Source: Hymenobacter sp. BRD67 (GTDB lineage Bacteria > Bacteroidota > Bacteroidia > Cytophagales > Hymenobacteraceae). Taken from it: DNA of 64,000 nt. The stretch covers positions 3,968,001 through 4,032,000 of the forward strand of contig NZ_CP053904.1 of NCBI RefSeq assembly GCF_013256425.1. The letters are read 5' to 3'. Both the position numbers and the translations under genes were made by a program. Shown here piece by piece: positions 16,814 to 26,732 of the stretch; position 1 is the first letter of the stretch; each line of letters starts with the position of its first letter. The notes beneath the pieces are model-generated. The model did not search any database and was not told the origin of the DNA. It saw nothing but the letters and a program-made list of their open reading frames with translations.

Positions 16814-17704
16814 ATGAAAGTACTCTTAGTCAGCGCCCTACTACTCGCCCCTGTCCTCACCTTTGCCCAAGGCGTAACTATCGGTGCCAACCAGCCCCCT
16901 AGCGCTTCGGCCGTTCTCGACATCACGGCCAGCGGCAAGGGATTGCTCATTCCACGTATGGACTCGGCTGCGCGCATCGGCATTGCCACACCTGCCACCG
17001 GGCTTCTAGTGTTCCAAACTGGCCCGCGCCAGGGATTCTACTACTATAGTGGCGGCGCTTGGCTCTTCCTTGCCGATAAGGCGCGTAGTGGCGACAACCT
17101 GGGCAACCATATGGCCACCCAAAATCTGAACCTCGGCACTAATGCCTTGGTGGGCAACGGCGGCACGGCCGGCCTCACCCTTAGTAGCGCTGGCGATGCG
17201 ACCGTAGCCGGCAATGTGCAAGTGCCTGCCGCCAATGCTTACCGCTACGCCACCCCCAAGGCCTATGCCTTCTCCTGCGGCACCAACGATTTTCAGCCCA
17301 CCGACGCTAGCGCTGCCAATGCGAAGTACCTAACCACGGGCCCCCCTCCTGAAGGAGTGTATATTGGTGCTACCAACGGTTCTTTGCGCGCTCCCCTGCA
17401 CCTGCCGCAGGGAGCGCTGGTCAACAGCCTGGTGCTGTATTACGAGGATTACAATAACGGCGGCAGTTTCGGCGTCGGCCTAGCCTTGGTAGCTGTCAAC
17501 TTACAATACGGCAATTCGCAAATCCTGGCTAATTTCAGCTCTACGAATCGTCCCGGCATTTCGCAGGCTACCATTCCGGTGCTAGGCGCGACTATCGACA
17601 ACACGACCTACACCTACTACCTGCGCGCTACGTTCGGCTCTTCCAGCTCCGCTGTAAACATTGGTGGGGTGAAGGTCAATTACATCGTGACGCAGACCGA
17701 GTAG
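16814..17704 (+). CDS. Secreted protein sharing the N-terminal domain of the collagen-like gene
   Basis: A 296-residue protein with a signal peptide cleaved about after TFAQ. Residues 20-85 (GVTIGANQPPSASAVLDI, ASGKGLLIPRMDS, TGLLVFQTGPRQGFYYYSGG) match the same region of the protein at 10530. There is no collagen stretch; instead a segment like phage tail-fibre text follows (NLNLGTNALVGNGGTAGLTL) and then a C-terminal domain rich in Asn, Tyr and Ser (SLVLYYEDYNNGG) that looks beta-structured. Similar Bacteroidota proteins are found on the cell surface or in secreted fibres; I assign no exact role. TACCTTCG lies just before the ATG. Confidence 0.8.
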   Translation: MKVLLVSALLLAPVLTFAQGVTIGANQPPSASAVLDITASGKGLLIPRMDSAARIGIATPATGLLVFQTGPRQGFYYYSGGAWLFLADKARSGDNLGNHMATQNLNLGTNALVGNGGTAGLTLSSAGDATVAGNVQVPAANAYRYATPKAYAFSCGTNDFQPTDASAANAKYLTTGPPPEGVYIGATNGSLRAPLHLPQGALVNSLVLYYEDYNNGGSFGVGLALVAVNLQYGNSQILANFSSTNRPGISQATIPVLGATIDNTTYTYYLRATFGSSSSAVNIGGVKVNYIVTQTE

Positions 17705-18041
17705 AGAGGTGACTGCTCGCTGGTGGCCTAACCCGCATCCCAAAACCGCCGCAACCGGGCCGGCAGAGTGTGTTTCTTAAAAAGCCGCCACCAAGCAGAT
17801 GCCCTTGTACCCCCGCGACGTAGCCCGTGCTCAGCAGCGCCGCAACCGCCGGGTGCTCTAGTATTTGCAGCCAACCCCTGCGCAGTGGCATACAAGCGCC
17901 CTAAGCCACGCCTGGCGCCCTAGCCCGAACATCAGTCCCTGATTCTAAACCTCGCGCCAGGCTTCGCGGCTGTGTCCCTATCCGTAGAAAAGTCACCTTG
18001 GGACTATACAGCTAGACCACCTCACTCCTTCAGCTACTTAT
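17705..18041. other. Intergenic, no supported gene
   Basis: Minus-strand text at 17676-17891 has a hydrophobic stretch (HPAVAALLSTGYVAGVQG) but overlaps the previous gene and lacks support. A nine-base inverted repeat, GCCTGGCGC / GCGCCAGGC, lies at about 17910-17960. Confidence 0.4.
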
Positions 18042-20491
18042 TCAAGGGGCTAGCGATATCCAGCCTTTGACCGTTTGCTCCGCAGGGTCGCAGTCGGTAG
18101 AGTAGCGACAGAGGTAGTAGTATGCCCCTTCCGACGCGCCGCTCCCGGTCCAGAAGTCGCCATAGGTGGAAGTGTTGAATACTTCGCGGCCCCAGCGGTT
18201 GAACACCTGCAACTGGAAGGTACGCGGATACTGCAGCTTCAGCTCGAACACGTCATTCTTTCCGTCGTGATTAGGGGTGAAGATGTTGGGAATGAATATA
18301 GCCAGGGCCGGCTCAACCCGCACCTCGACGGGGGCGGAAAAGGTCACGCAATTCCATTCGGAGGCCCGCACCCGGTAGAGCCCCGCCTGCGTCGCCTGAT
18401 AAACCGTCTGGTTGTTGGTCGTGGCAAGGGTTTGCCAGGGGTGGTCCCGTTGGGGGCGTACTGCCACTCGTAGCGCACCGTGGCGGGGGTAGCGGCGGCC
18501 ACGTTCAGCGTGGCTTGCAGCTGACCGCAGCTCAGTAGCAGGGGGCCGGTGGGCGTTAGCACTGGCGCGGGCAGCGACGTGATGTTCACGATTACGGAAT
18601 CGGCTACCTGGCAGGCTCCATTACCTAGCTCGTAGCGCAGCACATGGCGGCCGGCCCCGGCGGCCGCGGCCGAGAAGTTACCCAGGGAGGCGTTCAGGAT
18701 ACCCGCGCCGTGCCAGCTGCCCCCACTAGGGCTAGCGGCCAACTGGAATACCGTATCGAGGCGGCATAAATAAAGCGTGGGGCTAAGGATATGCGCTACA
18801 GTCGGGTGCACGACGAGGCTCAGCGTATCCTGCCCACTGCAAGCGGCAGCCCCCGCCAGCGAATAGGTCAGGACGTGACGGCCAGGCCCGGCAGCGGCGG
18901 TACTGAAAGAGCCCGCTGAGCCGTTGCTAATACCGGAGCCCGACCAGAGGCCCCCGGCTACGTTGGCCGACAGGGTAACGATAGTATCGTGCGCGCAGCT
19001 AAGGGCAGGTAGTCTGGGCCTGGTAACATGCAGCGCCGGCTGCACCATAATAACTGCCGTGTCGCGGAAGGTGCAGCCACCGGCCGCCAGCGTATACGCC
19101 ACGGCATAGGTACCGGGGCCGACCTGAGCGGGGTCGAAGCGTCCGGTTAGCGCATCGGTAATGCCAGGGCCAGACCACATACCGCCAGCCGCCGTAGCCT
19201 GAAGTAGCACGGCGGGAGCATCGGCGCAGAAGGGACCGGCCGGCAGGATAGCGGGGCTCCACTGCACAAAAGCCTGGCCGGCGATAGCCACACCCTGGGA
19301 CGACCGACCGGGGGCACTTACAATAAAGTTGTTGCTGCGCTGGTCAACGGCTACCCACGACCCGAAAAGATCGCCGGTGGCCGGCCCAGGTGCCCTATAG
19401 CGCCGACGTAGTTCCCAGAGCCCATTGCGCCGCTCGTAGCGGTACACGGAGCCCCCTGCATCAATTCTTACTCCATTAACCAGATAGCTTTCGAGCAGCG
19501 CCCCAACCAATAAAACTGAGCCATTCAGGGCAACAGAAAAGCCGAATTGCCCCGTCTGGCTATCGGGGTTGAACAAAGTCTGCCGAAGCGCCCATTTGCT
19601 AGCAGTCAACTCGTAGAACCGCACCCCTAAGTTATTATCGGAACTTACGATGGCATAGTTGCCATGAATGCCAACTCTAAACCCGGCGTCACTGGCTTCA
19701 GGATAGACTTCCATCTGTGACAGCGTCCAAACGCCGGCGGGGCTGCGGTGATAGAAATAAGCCGCGGGCTGGCCATTAGAATCAAAGTCGGGGGCCCCTA
19801 CCAGTAGATTATCGCCCTCAATCGCGACGCTAAAGCCATAAGCCCAGCCCAGCGGGCGCGTGCTTGGGGTGAGTGTGGCTACCAGTGTCCAGGGTAGCAT
19901 AGGCTGCGTGGGCTGCCGAAAAACGTGTACGGCAAAAGGGAGTATGTTACCGGCCGGATAGCCAACGACGACATCGGTGCCGCTTTTGGCGAGTGCTGCT
20001 CCAAACCCGTAGATATCGATACTGGGGTTGAGGATGAACCCGGTTTGCACCCAGGTGGATCCTTGCCGGGTGAACACGTAGACTGCCCCCCGGCTTGTGC
20101 CGGGCGCGCCGGGCAGCAGGAAATTTATATCCGCAACCAACGCCGTATTCTCATCAATAAACACCTGCGCCCCGAATGTATCGCCAGGCTTGGGAACCGG
20201 AGCAGTCAGCGTTTGGCGAAGCACCCAGTTCCCACCGGTGTATTCGTAGATGTAGGCCTTACCAGGCCCGGTCTGTGAGGCACCCACTTCGGCGCCCACA
20301 ATGGCAAAATGTTCACTAACACTGGTATGACTAGCGTATAATCCTCGGAAGCTGGGGGACGGGGACTCAAGCGTGAATAAGTCGCAGCTAGTGGTAGGTT
20401 GCGCGTGGGCCGTGAAACAGCCTATGGCAGGTAGGATGAGTATAGATAGGCAATGAAAAATTAACTTTGTTAATATGTATATATCGCGCAT
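18042..20491 (-). CDS. FG-GAP and Ig-like protein with gliding-type (type B) sorting domain, frameshifted
   Basis: A roughly 815-residue exported protein. The signal peptide ends near FTAHA-QP. Residues about 40-400 hold beta-propeller repeats of the integrin-alpha type (GFSVAIEGDNLLVGAPDFD, FGFSVALNGSVLLVGA). Three related Ig-like repeats follow, each with GGxWSGxGI...GPGxHxLxY. The end is the CHU_C-type domain (FIPNIFTPNHDGKNDVFEL ... VFNRWGREVF), the type B signal of type IX secretion and of gliding-associated proteins. The frame breaks near 18440; one C added to the C4 run restores NGTTPWQTLATT. The ATG at 20491 is preferred over a GTG at 20518. Likely a surface adhesin or filament protein. 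Confidence 0.85.
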
Positions 20492-20518
20492 CAAATTAGA
20501 AATTTTATAATAATCCAC

Positions 20519-20847
20519 CTTTAAAATGCTTCACCGCTTAACATTTAGCACAAATATAGTAACGCCATTTATTGAGGCTCAACCAGATATTAATTCCCTA
20601 AAGGAGAGGCGGCAATGACTTCGAAGCCTTGCTCCGTTTGGGCATAGCCCGCCCGCCTTTGTCGTGGTAAAGTTCCGGGCCGGGCGTGGTCAGCCAATGA
20701 TAATGAGGGCGTTGTAGGCGTTGAAAGCGGCCAACATCTCGGCGTTGAGGTGGGCAGTCTGCGGCCGCAGCTCGGCAGGGGTCTGCCCGGCCGCCGGGGT
20801 TTGCTGGCCAAGCTACGGCACAGTAGCCCGAAGGCAGGTAGCGGACT
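20519..20847. other. Intergenic with possible decayed coding text
   Basis: AT-rich to about 20590, probably the promoter region of the gene at 20491. From 20600 the minus strand reads coding-like fragments in two frames (AHLNAEMLAAFNAYNALIIIG; TEQGFEVIAASPLGN) but no start and no family, so it may be the end of a lost gene. Confidence 0.35.
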
Positions 20848-22398
20848 TTATTGCTGTAAGTCGTTCCCTGTCGGCCCAGCAGGCATGAGCGAGAGAACCT
20901 CTTCCAGCACCTGCCGCGAGTTGGCCAGGCGCGGCACTTTGCGCTGGCCACCGAGGCGGCCCCGGCCGCGCAGCCAGCTTTCGAAGGTGCCCGCCGGCAC
21001 AAAGTGTACGTGGGGAGGAGCCAGCGCCAAATCGCGGTGGCGCTTGGCGTCATAGTCGGAGTTGAGGCGGCGCAGCTCCTCATCCAACAGCTGCCCGAAG
21101 CGGGCGGCATCGGCGGGCGGCGGGCCAGTTAGCTCAACCGCCCACTCGTGGCCCCCGCGCGAGGTGCCGGGGCCAGCCTCAAAATACACCGGCGCGGCCG
21201 TGAAGTCGCGCACGGCGCACCCCGTAGCATGCGCCGCCGCCGCAATGGCCGCCTCGGCATTCTCGACCACTACTTCTTCCCCAAACGCATTGAGAAAGTG
21301 CTTCGTACGGCCCGTAATGCGTACCCGGTAGGGCCGCAGCGAGGTAAAGCGCACGGTATCGCCCACCAGGTAGCGCCACAGCCCGGCGTTCGTGCTGATA
21401 ACCAGCGCGTAGCTTGGCCCGATGGTCACGTCTTCGAGCGGTATCGGGCGCGGGTCGGGGCTGTCGTACTGCTCGGCCGGCAAAAACTCGTAGTAAATGC
21501 CGTGGTCGAGCAGTAGCAGCAGGTCGGGGCTGCCGGGCTCGTCCTGCAAGGCAAAGTAGCCTTCCGACGCGTTGTAGATTTCGAGATAGTGGAGCTGCCC
21601 GCCCGGCACCAGCTGCTCAAATAGCCCACGGTAGGGCCCAAAGGCCACCGCGCCGTGCAGAAACAAACTCAGGCGCGGCCACACCTCGCGTAGGTCGGCG
21701 GCCCCGGCCAGGGCCAGCACGCGGCGCAGCAGCACGAGCATCCAGGTGGGCACGCCGGCCAGCACGCGCACATCCTGGCGCAGCACGTGCCGGGCAATGC
21801 GCTCAATCTTGTCTTCCCACTCCTCGAGCAGGGCCAGCGGTAAAGGGGGCGTGCGCAGGGTTTGGGCCCAGCCGGGCAGGCTCTGCATCACGAGGGCCGA
21901 TACATCGCCGGCCTGGGCGGCGCCAAACGGGCTGGCTTCCAGGCTGCCCCCCAGACTCAGCGTTTTGCCTTGCAGCAGGCGCTGGGTGGGGTAGAGCTGG
22001 GTCGAAAGAGCCAGCATGTCGCGCCCGGCGCGGTAGTGGTTGTAGTGCAACGCCTCGCTCGTTACGGGCAGGTACTTGCTGCGGGCGTTGGTAGTGCCGC
22101 TGCTGCGGGCTTGCCAGCGCGGGGCCGGGCCCGGCCACAGCACATCGGGCTGGCCGCGTAGTATCTTCTCGATTTCGGGGTAGAGCTGCTCGTAGGTACT
22201 CACCGGCACGCGCCGGGCAAACTCGCGGGCGCTCAGACTAGCCGCGTAGCCGTAGCGTTGGCCCCAGGCCGTGCCCTGCGCCCGGCCCAGCAGGTAGCGC
22301 AGCACGGCCGCCTGCCGGGCCAGCGGCTCGTGCCGCACCCGCGCCAGCCGGGGCAGGCTGCCAAGCTGAACGGCGCGGGCAAGTAGCTGGTCGAGCAC
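20848..22398 (-). CDS. GH3-family acyl-adenylate amido synthetase-like protein
   Basis: A 516-residue member of the GH3 family, named for plant enzymes that adenylate plant hormones and join them to amino acids. Visible parts are the nucleotide motif SSGTTNARSKYLPV (about residue 95), the central LHYLEIYNASEGYFALQ, and DTVRFTSLRPYRVRITGRTKHFLNAFGEE, where the C-terminal lid begins. Bacterial members are common in Bacteroidota but their substrates are unknown; a carboxylic acid activated with ATP is expected. It lies 79 bases downstream of lptB on the same strand. Confidence 0.88.
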   Translation of the reverse strand: MLDQLLARAVQLGSLPRLARVRHEPLARQAAVLRYLLGRAQGTAWGQRYGYAASLSAREFARRVPVSTYEQLYPEIEKILRGQPDVLWPGPAPRWQARSSGTTNARSKYLPVTSEALHYNHYRAGRDMLALSTQLYPTQRLLQGKTLSLGGSLEASPFGAAQAGDVSALVMQSLPGWAQTLRTPPLPLALLEEWEDKIERIARHVLRQDVRVLAGVPTWMLVLLRRVLALAGAADLREVWPRLSLFLHGAVAFGPYRGLFEQLVPGGQLHYLEIYNASEGYFALQDEPGSPDLLLLLDHGIYYEFLPAEQYDSPDPRPIPLEDVTIGPSYALVISTNAGLWRYLVGDTVRFTSLRPYRVRITGRTKHFLNAFGEEVVVENAEAAIAAAAHATGCAVRDFTAAPVYFEAGPGTSRGGHEWAVELTGPPPADAARFGQLLDEELRRLNSDYDAKRHRDLALAPPHVHFVPAGTFESWLRGRGRLGGQRKVPRLANSRQVLEEVLSLMPAGPTGNDLQQ

Positions 22399-22476
22399 TT
22401 CTTACTAGATTATAATTAAGGGAAAAACGGTGGTTCTGGCAAGCGCTTTATTTACCTCCGTCACTTTCCTGCTCAC

Positions 22477-23217
22477 TTATTCAAACGTCTTACGCTTTTT
22501 CAGCTCAAAGTCGCGGCCCAGGTACACGCGGCGCACGGTTTCGTCGGCGGCCAGCTCTTCGGCGGTACCGGCTTTCAGCAGCTTGCCCTCGAAGAGCAGG
22601 TAAGCGCGGTCCACAATTTCGAGGGTTTTGTGCACATCGTGGTCGGTAATGAGCACGCCGATATTTTGGTTTTTAAGCCGGGCCACGATGCCCTGAATTT
22701 CTTCGGTGGCAATCGGGTCTACCCCGGCAAAGGGCTCGTCGAGCAGCACAAATTTGGGGCTCACGGCCAGGGCGCGGGCTATCTCGGTGCGGCGGCGCTC
22801 ACCGCCGCTCAGCACTTTGCCCAGGTTTTTGCGCACGTGGCCCAGACTGAATTCTTCGAGTAGCTGCTCCACCTTGTCGCGCTGGGCGGGCTTGGGCATA
22901 TCCGTCATTTCGAGCACTGAGAGGATATTCTCCTCCACGCTCAGGTCGCGAAATACGCTGGCTTCCTGGGCCAGGTAGCCCATGCCGCGCCGGGCCCGCT
23001 GGTAAATGGGCAGGCGGGTTACCTCCTCATCGTCGAGAAAGATGCGGCCGCCATTGGGCTTTACCATGCCCACCATCATGTAAAAGCAGGTGGTTTTGCC
23101 CGCGCCATTGGGGCCCAGCAGCCCCACTATTTCGCCCTGCTCCACGGTGAGCGACATGTCGTTGACGACAGTGCGGGCTTTGTATTGCTTGACGAGGTGC
23201 TCGGCGCGAAGAATCAT
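22477..23217 (-). CDS. lptB: LPS export ABC transporter ATPase LptB
   Basis: The cytoplasmic ATPase that drives lipopolysaccharide from the inner membrane to the cell surface with LptFG, LptC and LptA. At 246 residues it has normal length. Walker A is GPNGAGKTT (residues 35-43), the Q-loop is in YLAQEASVFRDLSVEENIL, the ABC signature is LSGGERRR and Walker B is FVLLDEPFAGVDP, with the switch His in LITDHDVH. A perfect -7 box lies ten bases before the start. The partner genes are not in this window. Confidence 0.96.
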   Translation of the reverse strand: MILRAEHLVKQYKARTVVNDMSLTVEQGEIVGLLGPNGAGKTTCFYMMVGMVKPNGGRIFLDDEEVTRLPIYQRARRGMGYLAQEASVFRDLSVEENILSVLEMTDMPKPAQRDKVEQLLEEFSLGHVRKNLGKVLSGGERRRTEIARALAVSPKFVLLDEPFAGVDPIATEEIQGIVARLKNQNIGVLITDHDVHKTLEIVDRAYLLFEGKLLKAGTAEELAADETVRRVYLGRDFELKKRKTFE

Positions 23218-23227
23218 AGACTTGGAA

Positions 23228-23235
23228 CAAAGGTA
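23228..23235 (-). promoter_or_regulatory. -7 box TACCTTTG of lptB
   Basis: On the minus strand TACCTTTG ends eleven bases before the lptB ATG, so the leader would be only a few bases long. Confidence 0.6.
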
Positions 23236-23435
23236 AAACGGCTGGGGCCAGCCGGCGGTGGTTTGGCTACTAGCGCCGCCGGCAGGTAAAAATTGCGCTT
23301 ATCGTGCAAGGCAACCATCCCGGCTGGCCGGCTTTCATTTTCAGTCTCACTCTCTTCCTAGCTTTGCGCGGGCCGGGCTCCCGGGTAAGCGGCAAAGCCA
23401 GCGGCCGCTTAAAAACAGTAGAAATAATCTATATA

Positions 23436-23939
23436 ATGACCCCTGACGCTCAGAAGCAACAGTTTTTTCACGAAATCATGGCGCGGTTTCAGGCGCAGGG
23501 CTTGCGCGTGGAGCGCCAGGACCCGACCCGCCCCTGGGGAGGATTCTTCGTACTCGATGAAAGCCAGGCGCAGCTGTTTGCCGATAGATATTTCAATGGT
23601 CTGGACGTGGCGAAGCTGCGTATTTCGGGCCAGCTTAGCCCCAAGGTGCTGCTCGTGGCGCCGCACCAGCGCCTGAGCTGGCAGTACCATCACCGCCGCG
23701 CCGAAATCTGGCAGGTGGTGGAAGGCCCGGTGGGCGTGGCCATCAGCGATACCGACGAGCAGACGGAAGTGAAATCGTACCAACCCGGCGAGCGCGTTAT
23801 TTTGAAGCAGGGCGAGCGCCACCGCTTGGTGGGCCTGGCGGGCTGGGGCGTGATTGCCGAAATCTGGCAACACACCGACGCTGCCCGGCCATCGGATGAG
23901 GATGATATTGTGCGCGTGCAGGACGATTTCGGCCGCTAG
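23436..23939 (+). CDS. Cupin protein, mannose-6-phosphate isomerase type II-like
   Basis: A 167-residue single cupin. The core GQLSPKVLLVAPHQRLSWQYHHRRAEIWQVVEG carries metal-binding His and Glu residues, and the second motif is YQPGERVILKQGERHRLVGL. This is the C-terminal isomerase domain of the mannose-6-phosphate isomerase/GDP-mannose pyrophosphorylase group standing alone; in Bacteroidota such proteins are often labelled phosphoheptose isomerase. The ATG at 23436 is chosen because the longer frame (from 23304) adds an unlike, hydrophobic lead. It is divergent from lptB. Substrate is uncertain. Confidence 0.8.
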   Translation: MTPDAQKQQFFHEIMARFQAQGLRVERQDPTRPWGGFFVLDESQAQLFADRYFNGLDVAKLRISGQLSPKVLLVAPHQRLSWQYHHRRAEIWQVVEGPVGVAISDTDEQTEVKSYQPGERVILKQGERHRLVGLAGWGVIAEIWQHTDAARPSDEDDIVRVQDDFGR

Positions 23940-24059
23940 GCGTGGCCGCCGGAAAAGTGACGCCGCAAACTGCCGGCCCGTTGGTGCTGTTACTGAGGCC
24001 ACCGCGCCCGACCTTTGCGGCTTCGTACTTTCTTGCCGGCCCGCGGGCGGCTGCTATCT

Positions 24060-26258
24060 ATGGTAGAATTTGTTTTTCGCCGCGCTGCGGCCGGGCGGCT
24101 GGGCTGGCTGCTGGCGCTGGTGCTGCTGTGCGCCCAGGTGGCGCAGGCCCAGATTGAGCGGCCCGTAACCTGGAAGTTTGCCGCTTCCCCAGCCGATAAA
24201 ACCGGCTTAGTCACCTTTACAGCCACGGCCACCATCGCCGGTAACTGGCACATCTACTCGCAGTTTATCGAGGAAGGAGGCCCCGAGCCTACGAGCTTCA
24301 AGTTTGGGCCTTCGGCCGACTACGAGCTGGTGGGTAAGGTAGCGGAAAGCCCCGAGCCGGTGAAGGCATTTGAAAAGGCGTTTAACATGAACATCGCCTA
24401 CTTCCCCAAGCGGGCCGTGTTCAGCCAGAAAATCCGCCTCAAAGCCGTCAAATCTACCGTGAAGGGCACTGTCACCTTCATGGTGTGTAACGACGAGAAG
24501 TGCCTGCCGCCCGACGACCTTGACTTCAGCGTGGCCGTGAAAGGGGCTGCCGCGCCGGCCGCGGCCGCCCAGTCCGCTCCGCTGCCCGCGTCGGCCGCCA
24601 AAACGACCCCGAAAGTGGCTTCTACCCCCCTAGCTACGCCTGCCCCTGCCGCTACGAAGCCGGCCGATACGGTTGCCTTCCGGCCCGACGCTGGCACGGC
24701 GCCGACGCTGGCCCCCGCCGCAGCGGCCGACTCGGCAGTAGCGGCCAGTAAGCCGGCCGTGGCCGCGGCCACGGCACAGGCAGTATCCGCACCAGCGACT
24801 GAGCAGTCGCTATGGGCCATTTTTTTGGCGGGCTTTGTAGGCGGGCTGGCAGCGCTGCTCATGCCGTGCATCTTCCCGTTGCTGCCATTCACGGTCAGCT
24901 ACTTCACCAAGGGTGAGTATTCGAAGGCCGGCTCGGTGGGCCGGGCGGCGTTTTATGGCCTGAGTATCATTGTTATCTATGTGGCGCTTGGCTTGCTGGT
25001 AACCGTTGTGTTCGGGGCCGATGCGCTCAACAGTCTGGCCACCAACGGGGTGTTTAATCTGGTGTTTTTCGCCTTGCTGGTGGTATTCGCGGCCTCATTT
25101 CTGGGCGCGTTCGAGTTGACCTTACCCAATTCCTGGATTGCCAAAACCGACACCCAGGCCGACAAGGGCGGCCTGGTGGGCATCTTCTTTATGGCGGCTA
25201 CGCTGGCGCTGGTGTCGTTTTCGTGCACCGGGCCCATCATCGGCACCTTGTTGGTGCAGGCGGCCAGCACGGGGCATTTGCTGTCGCCGGCGCTGGGCAT
25301 GTTTGGCTTCTCGCTGGCGCTGGCGCTGCCGTTCACGGTGTTTGCCGCGTTTCCGGCGCTGCTCAAATCTTTGCCTAAGTCGGGCGGCTGGCTGAATTCG
25401 GTGAAGGTGGTACTGGGCTTCCTGGAGCTGGCGCTGGCCCTGAAATTCCTTTCCAACGTGGACCTGGCCTACCACTGGCAGTGGTTCGACCGCGAGGTCT
25501 TTCTCTCGCTCTGGATTATCATCTTCGCGCTGCTGGGCTTCTACCTGCTGGGTAAAATCCGGTTCTCGCACGACAGCCCGCTGGAATATGTGTCGCTGCC
25601 CCGGCTTTTTCTGGCCATTATCGTTCTGGCCTTTACCACTTATCTGGTGCCTGGCTTGTGGGGCGCACCGCTGCAAGCCGTAGCAGGCTTCCTGCCCCCG
25701 CAGCACACCCAGGATTTTGACCTCTACACGCCTACCCTGGGCGGCGGTGGCGCTGGTCCGGCCGCCGCGCCCCACGCGCAGCACAAGTACGGCAACCTGT
25801 TTCGCGCGCCGCTGGGTCTCGATGCGTACTTCGACTACGACGAGGCCCGCGCCTACGCCCAGAAGGTCAATAAGCCGATTCTCATCGACTTCACCGGCAA
25901 CGCCTGCGTCAATTGCCGCAAGATGGAAGCCACCGTGTGGCCCGACCCGCGCGTGCTCCAGCGCCTGCGAAACGACTTCGTGCTGGTGCAGCTTTACGTA
26001 GACGACAAAACCGAGCTGCCCGCCAACGAGCAGGTAGAGTCGAAAGTCCGTGGTGGCAAAACCATTCGCACCATCGGCAACAAGTGGAGCGAGTTCCAGG
26101 CCAGCCGCTACAACGCCAACTCGCAGCCCTTCTACGTGCAGCTCGACCCTGCTACCGAGCGCGTGCTGGCCACCCCGCAGGGCGCCAACTACGACCCCGA
26201 CAATTTCGTGCGCTTCCTCGATGCCGGCCTGGCGGCCCTGCGCGCCGGCCGCCGCTAG
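24060..26258 (+). CDS. dsbD: Protein-disulfide reductase DsbD family
   Basis: Passes electrons from cytoplasmic thioredoxin across the inner membrane to periplasmic proteins. From ATG 24060 the chain has 732 residues: signal peptide (to VAQA-QI), an N-terminal DsbD-alpha domain with the Cys pair in MVCNDEKCLPP, an Ala/Pro-rich linker (about 175-255), eight membrane helices starting LWAIFLAGFVGGLAALLMPCIFPLLP with the second Cys in SFSCTGPIIG, and a C-terminal thioredoxin domain with CVNC at about residues 616-619. All three Cys pairs are present. GACCTTTG at 24010-24017 may be its promoter. The DoxX gene follows at once. Confidence 0.93.
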   Translation: MVEFVFRRAAAGRLGWLLALVLLCAQVAQAQIERPVTWKFAASPADKTGLVTFTATATIAGNWHIYSQFIEEGGPEPTSFKFGPSADYELVGKVAESPEPVKAFEKAFNMNIAYFPKRAVFSQKIRLKAVKSTVKGTVTFMVCNDEKCLPPDDLDFSVAVKGAAAPAAAAQSAPLPASAAKTTPKVASTPLATPAPAATKPADTVAFRPDAGTAPTLAPAAAADSAVAASKPAVAAATAQAVSAPATEQSLWAIFLAGFVGGLAALLMPCIFPLLPFTVSYFTKGEYSKAGSVGRAAFYGLSIIVIYVALGLLVTVVFGADALNSLATNGVFNLVFFALLVVFAASFLGAFELTLPNSWIAKTDTQADKGGLVGIFFMAATLALVSFSCTGPIIGTLLVQAASTGHLLSPALGMFGFSLALALPFTVFAAFPALLKSLPKSGGWLNSVKVVLGFLELALALKFLSNVDLAYHWQWFDREVFLSLWIIIFALLGFYLLGKIRFSHDSPLEYVSLPRLFLAIIVLAFTTYLVPGLWGAPLQAVAGFLPPQHTQDFDLYTPTLGGGGAGPAAAPHAQHKYGNLFRAPLGLDAYFDYDEARAYAQKVNKPILIDFTGNACVNCRKMEATVWPDPRVLQRLRNDFVLVQLYVDDKTELPANEQVESKVRGGKTIRTIGNKWSEFQASRYNANSQPFYVQLDPATERVLATPQGANYDPDNFVRFLDAGLAALRAGRR

Positions 26259-26259
26259 C

Positions 26260-26661
26260 GTGGCAGCGGTGAAGGAGCCCGCCGGCCGGCGCTGGCTGCG
26301 CTACGGCTTGGCGCTATTGTTTGTGGGCGCGGGCCTGTTGCACTTCATCCGGCCCGAAACCTACCTGCGCATTATGCCGCCGGCCCTGCCCGCGCCCCGG
26401 CTGCTGGTGCTGCTCAGCGGCGCGGCCGAAGTAGCCGGCGGTCTGGGCTTGCTGCTGCCCGCCACCCGGCGCCTCGCCGCGTGGGGCCTGCTGGCGCTGC
26501 TGGTGGCGGTGTTTCCGGCCAATGTGTATATGCTAACAATATTCGAAAAATTGCATATTCCGGCCTGGCTGGCGTGGGCCCGTCTGCCGCTGCAGCCACT
26601 GCTGATGTGGGCCGTGTGGCGGGCGGGCAACCTGACTCTTAGGGCAAAGCGCGGAAAGTGA
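26260..26661 (+). CDS. DoxX-like membrane protein
   Basis: A 133-residue protein with four membrane helices (LALLFVGAGLLHFI, LLVLLSGAAEVAGGLGLLLP, AAWGLLALLVAVFPANVYML, PLQPLLMWAVW). The pattern GxxHFxxPExY and the conserved NVYML fit the DoxX/MauE family. DoxX proteins are often linked to sulfur or redox membrane chemistry, which would suit the place right behind dsbD. The frame has no ATG; GTG at 26260 begins one base after the dsbD stop, implying translational coupling. Confidence 0.8.
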   Translation: MAAVKEPAGRRWLRYGLALLFVGAGLLHFIRPETYLRIMPPALPAPRLLVLLSGAAEVAGGLGLLLPATRRLAAWGLLALLVAVFPANVYMLTIFEKLHIPAWLAWARLPLQPLLMWAVWRAGNLTLRAKRGK

Positions 26662-26732
26662 GGCGAGCCTGGTGTGCAATTCGACTACCCCGGCATCGGG
26701 TGGGTAGTGTTTCACCAAACCTGCTCCACCTC

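Noticed and set aside
17676..17891. 71-codon minus-strand frame with a hydrophobic stretch
   Set aside because: Overlaps the end of the gene at 16814-17704, has no promoter or family and a poor C-terminal half.
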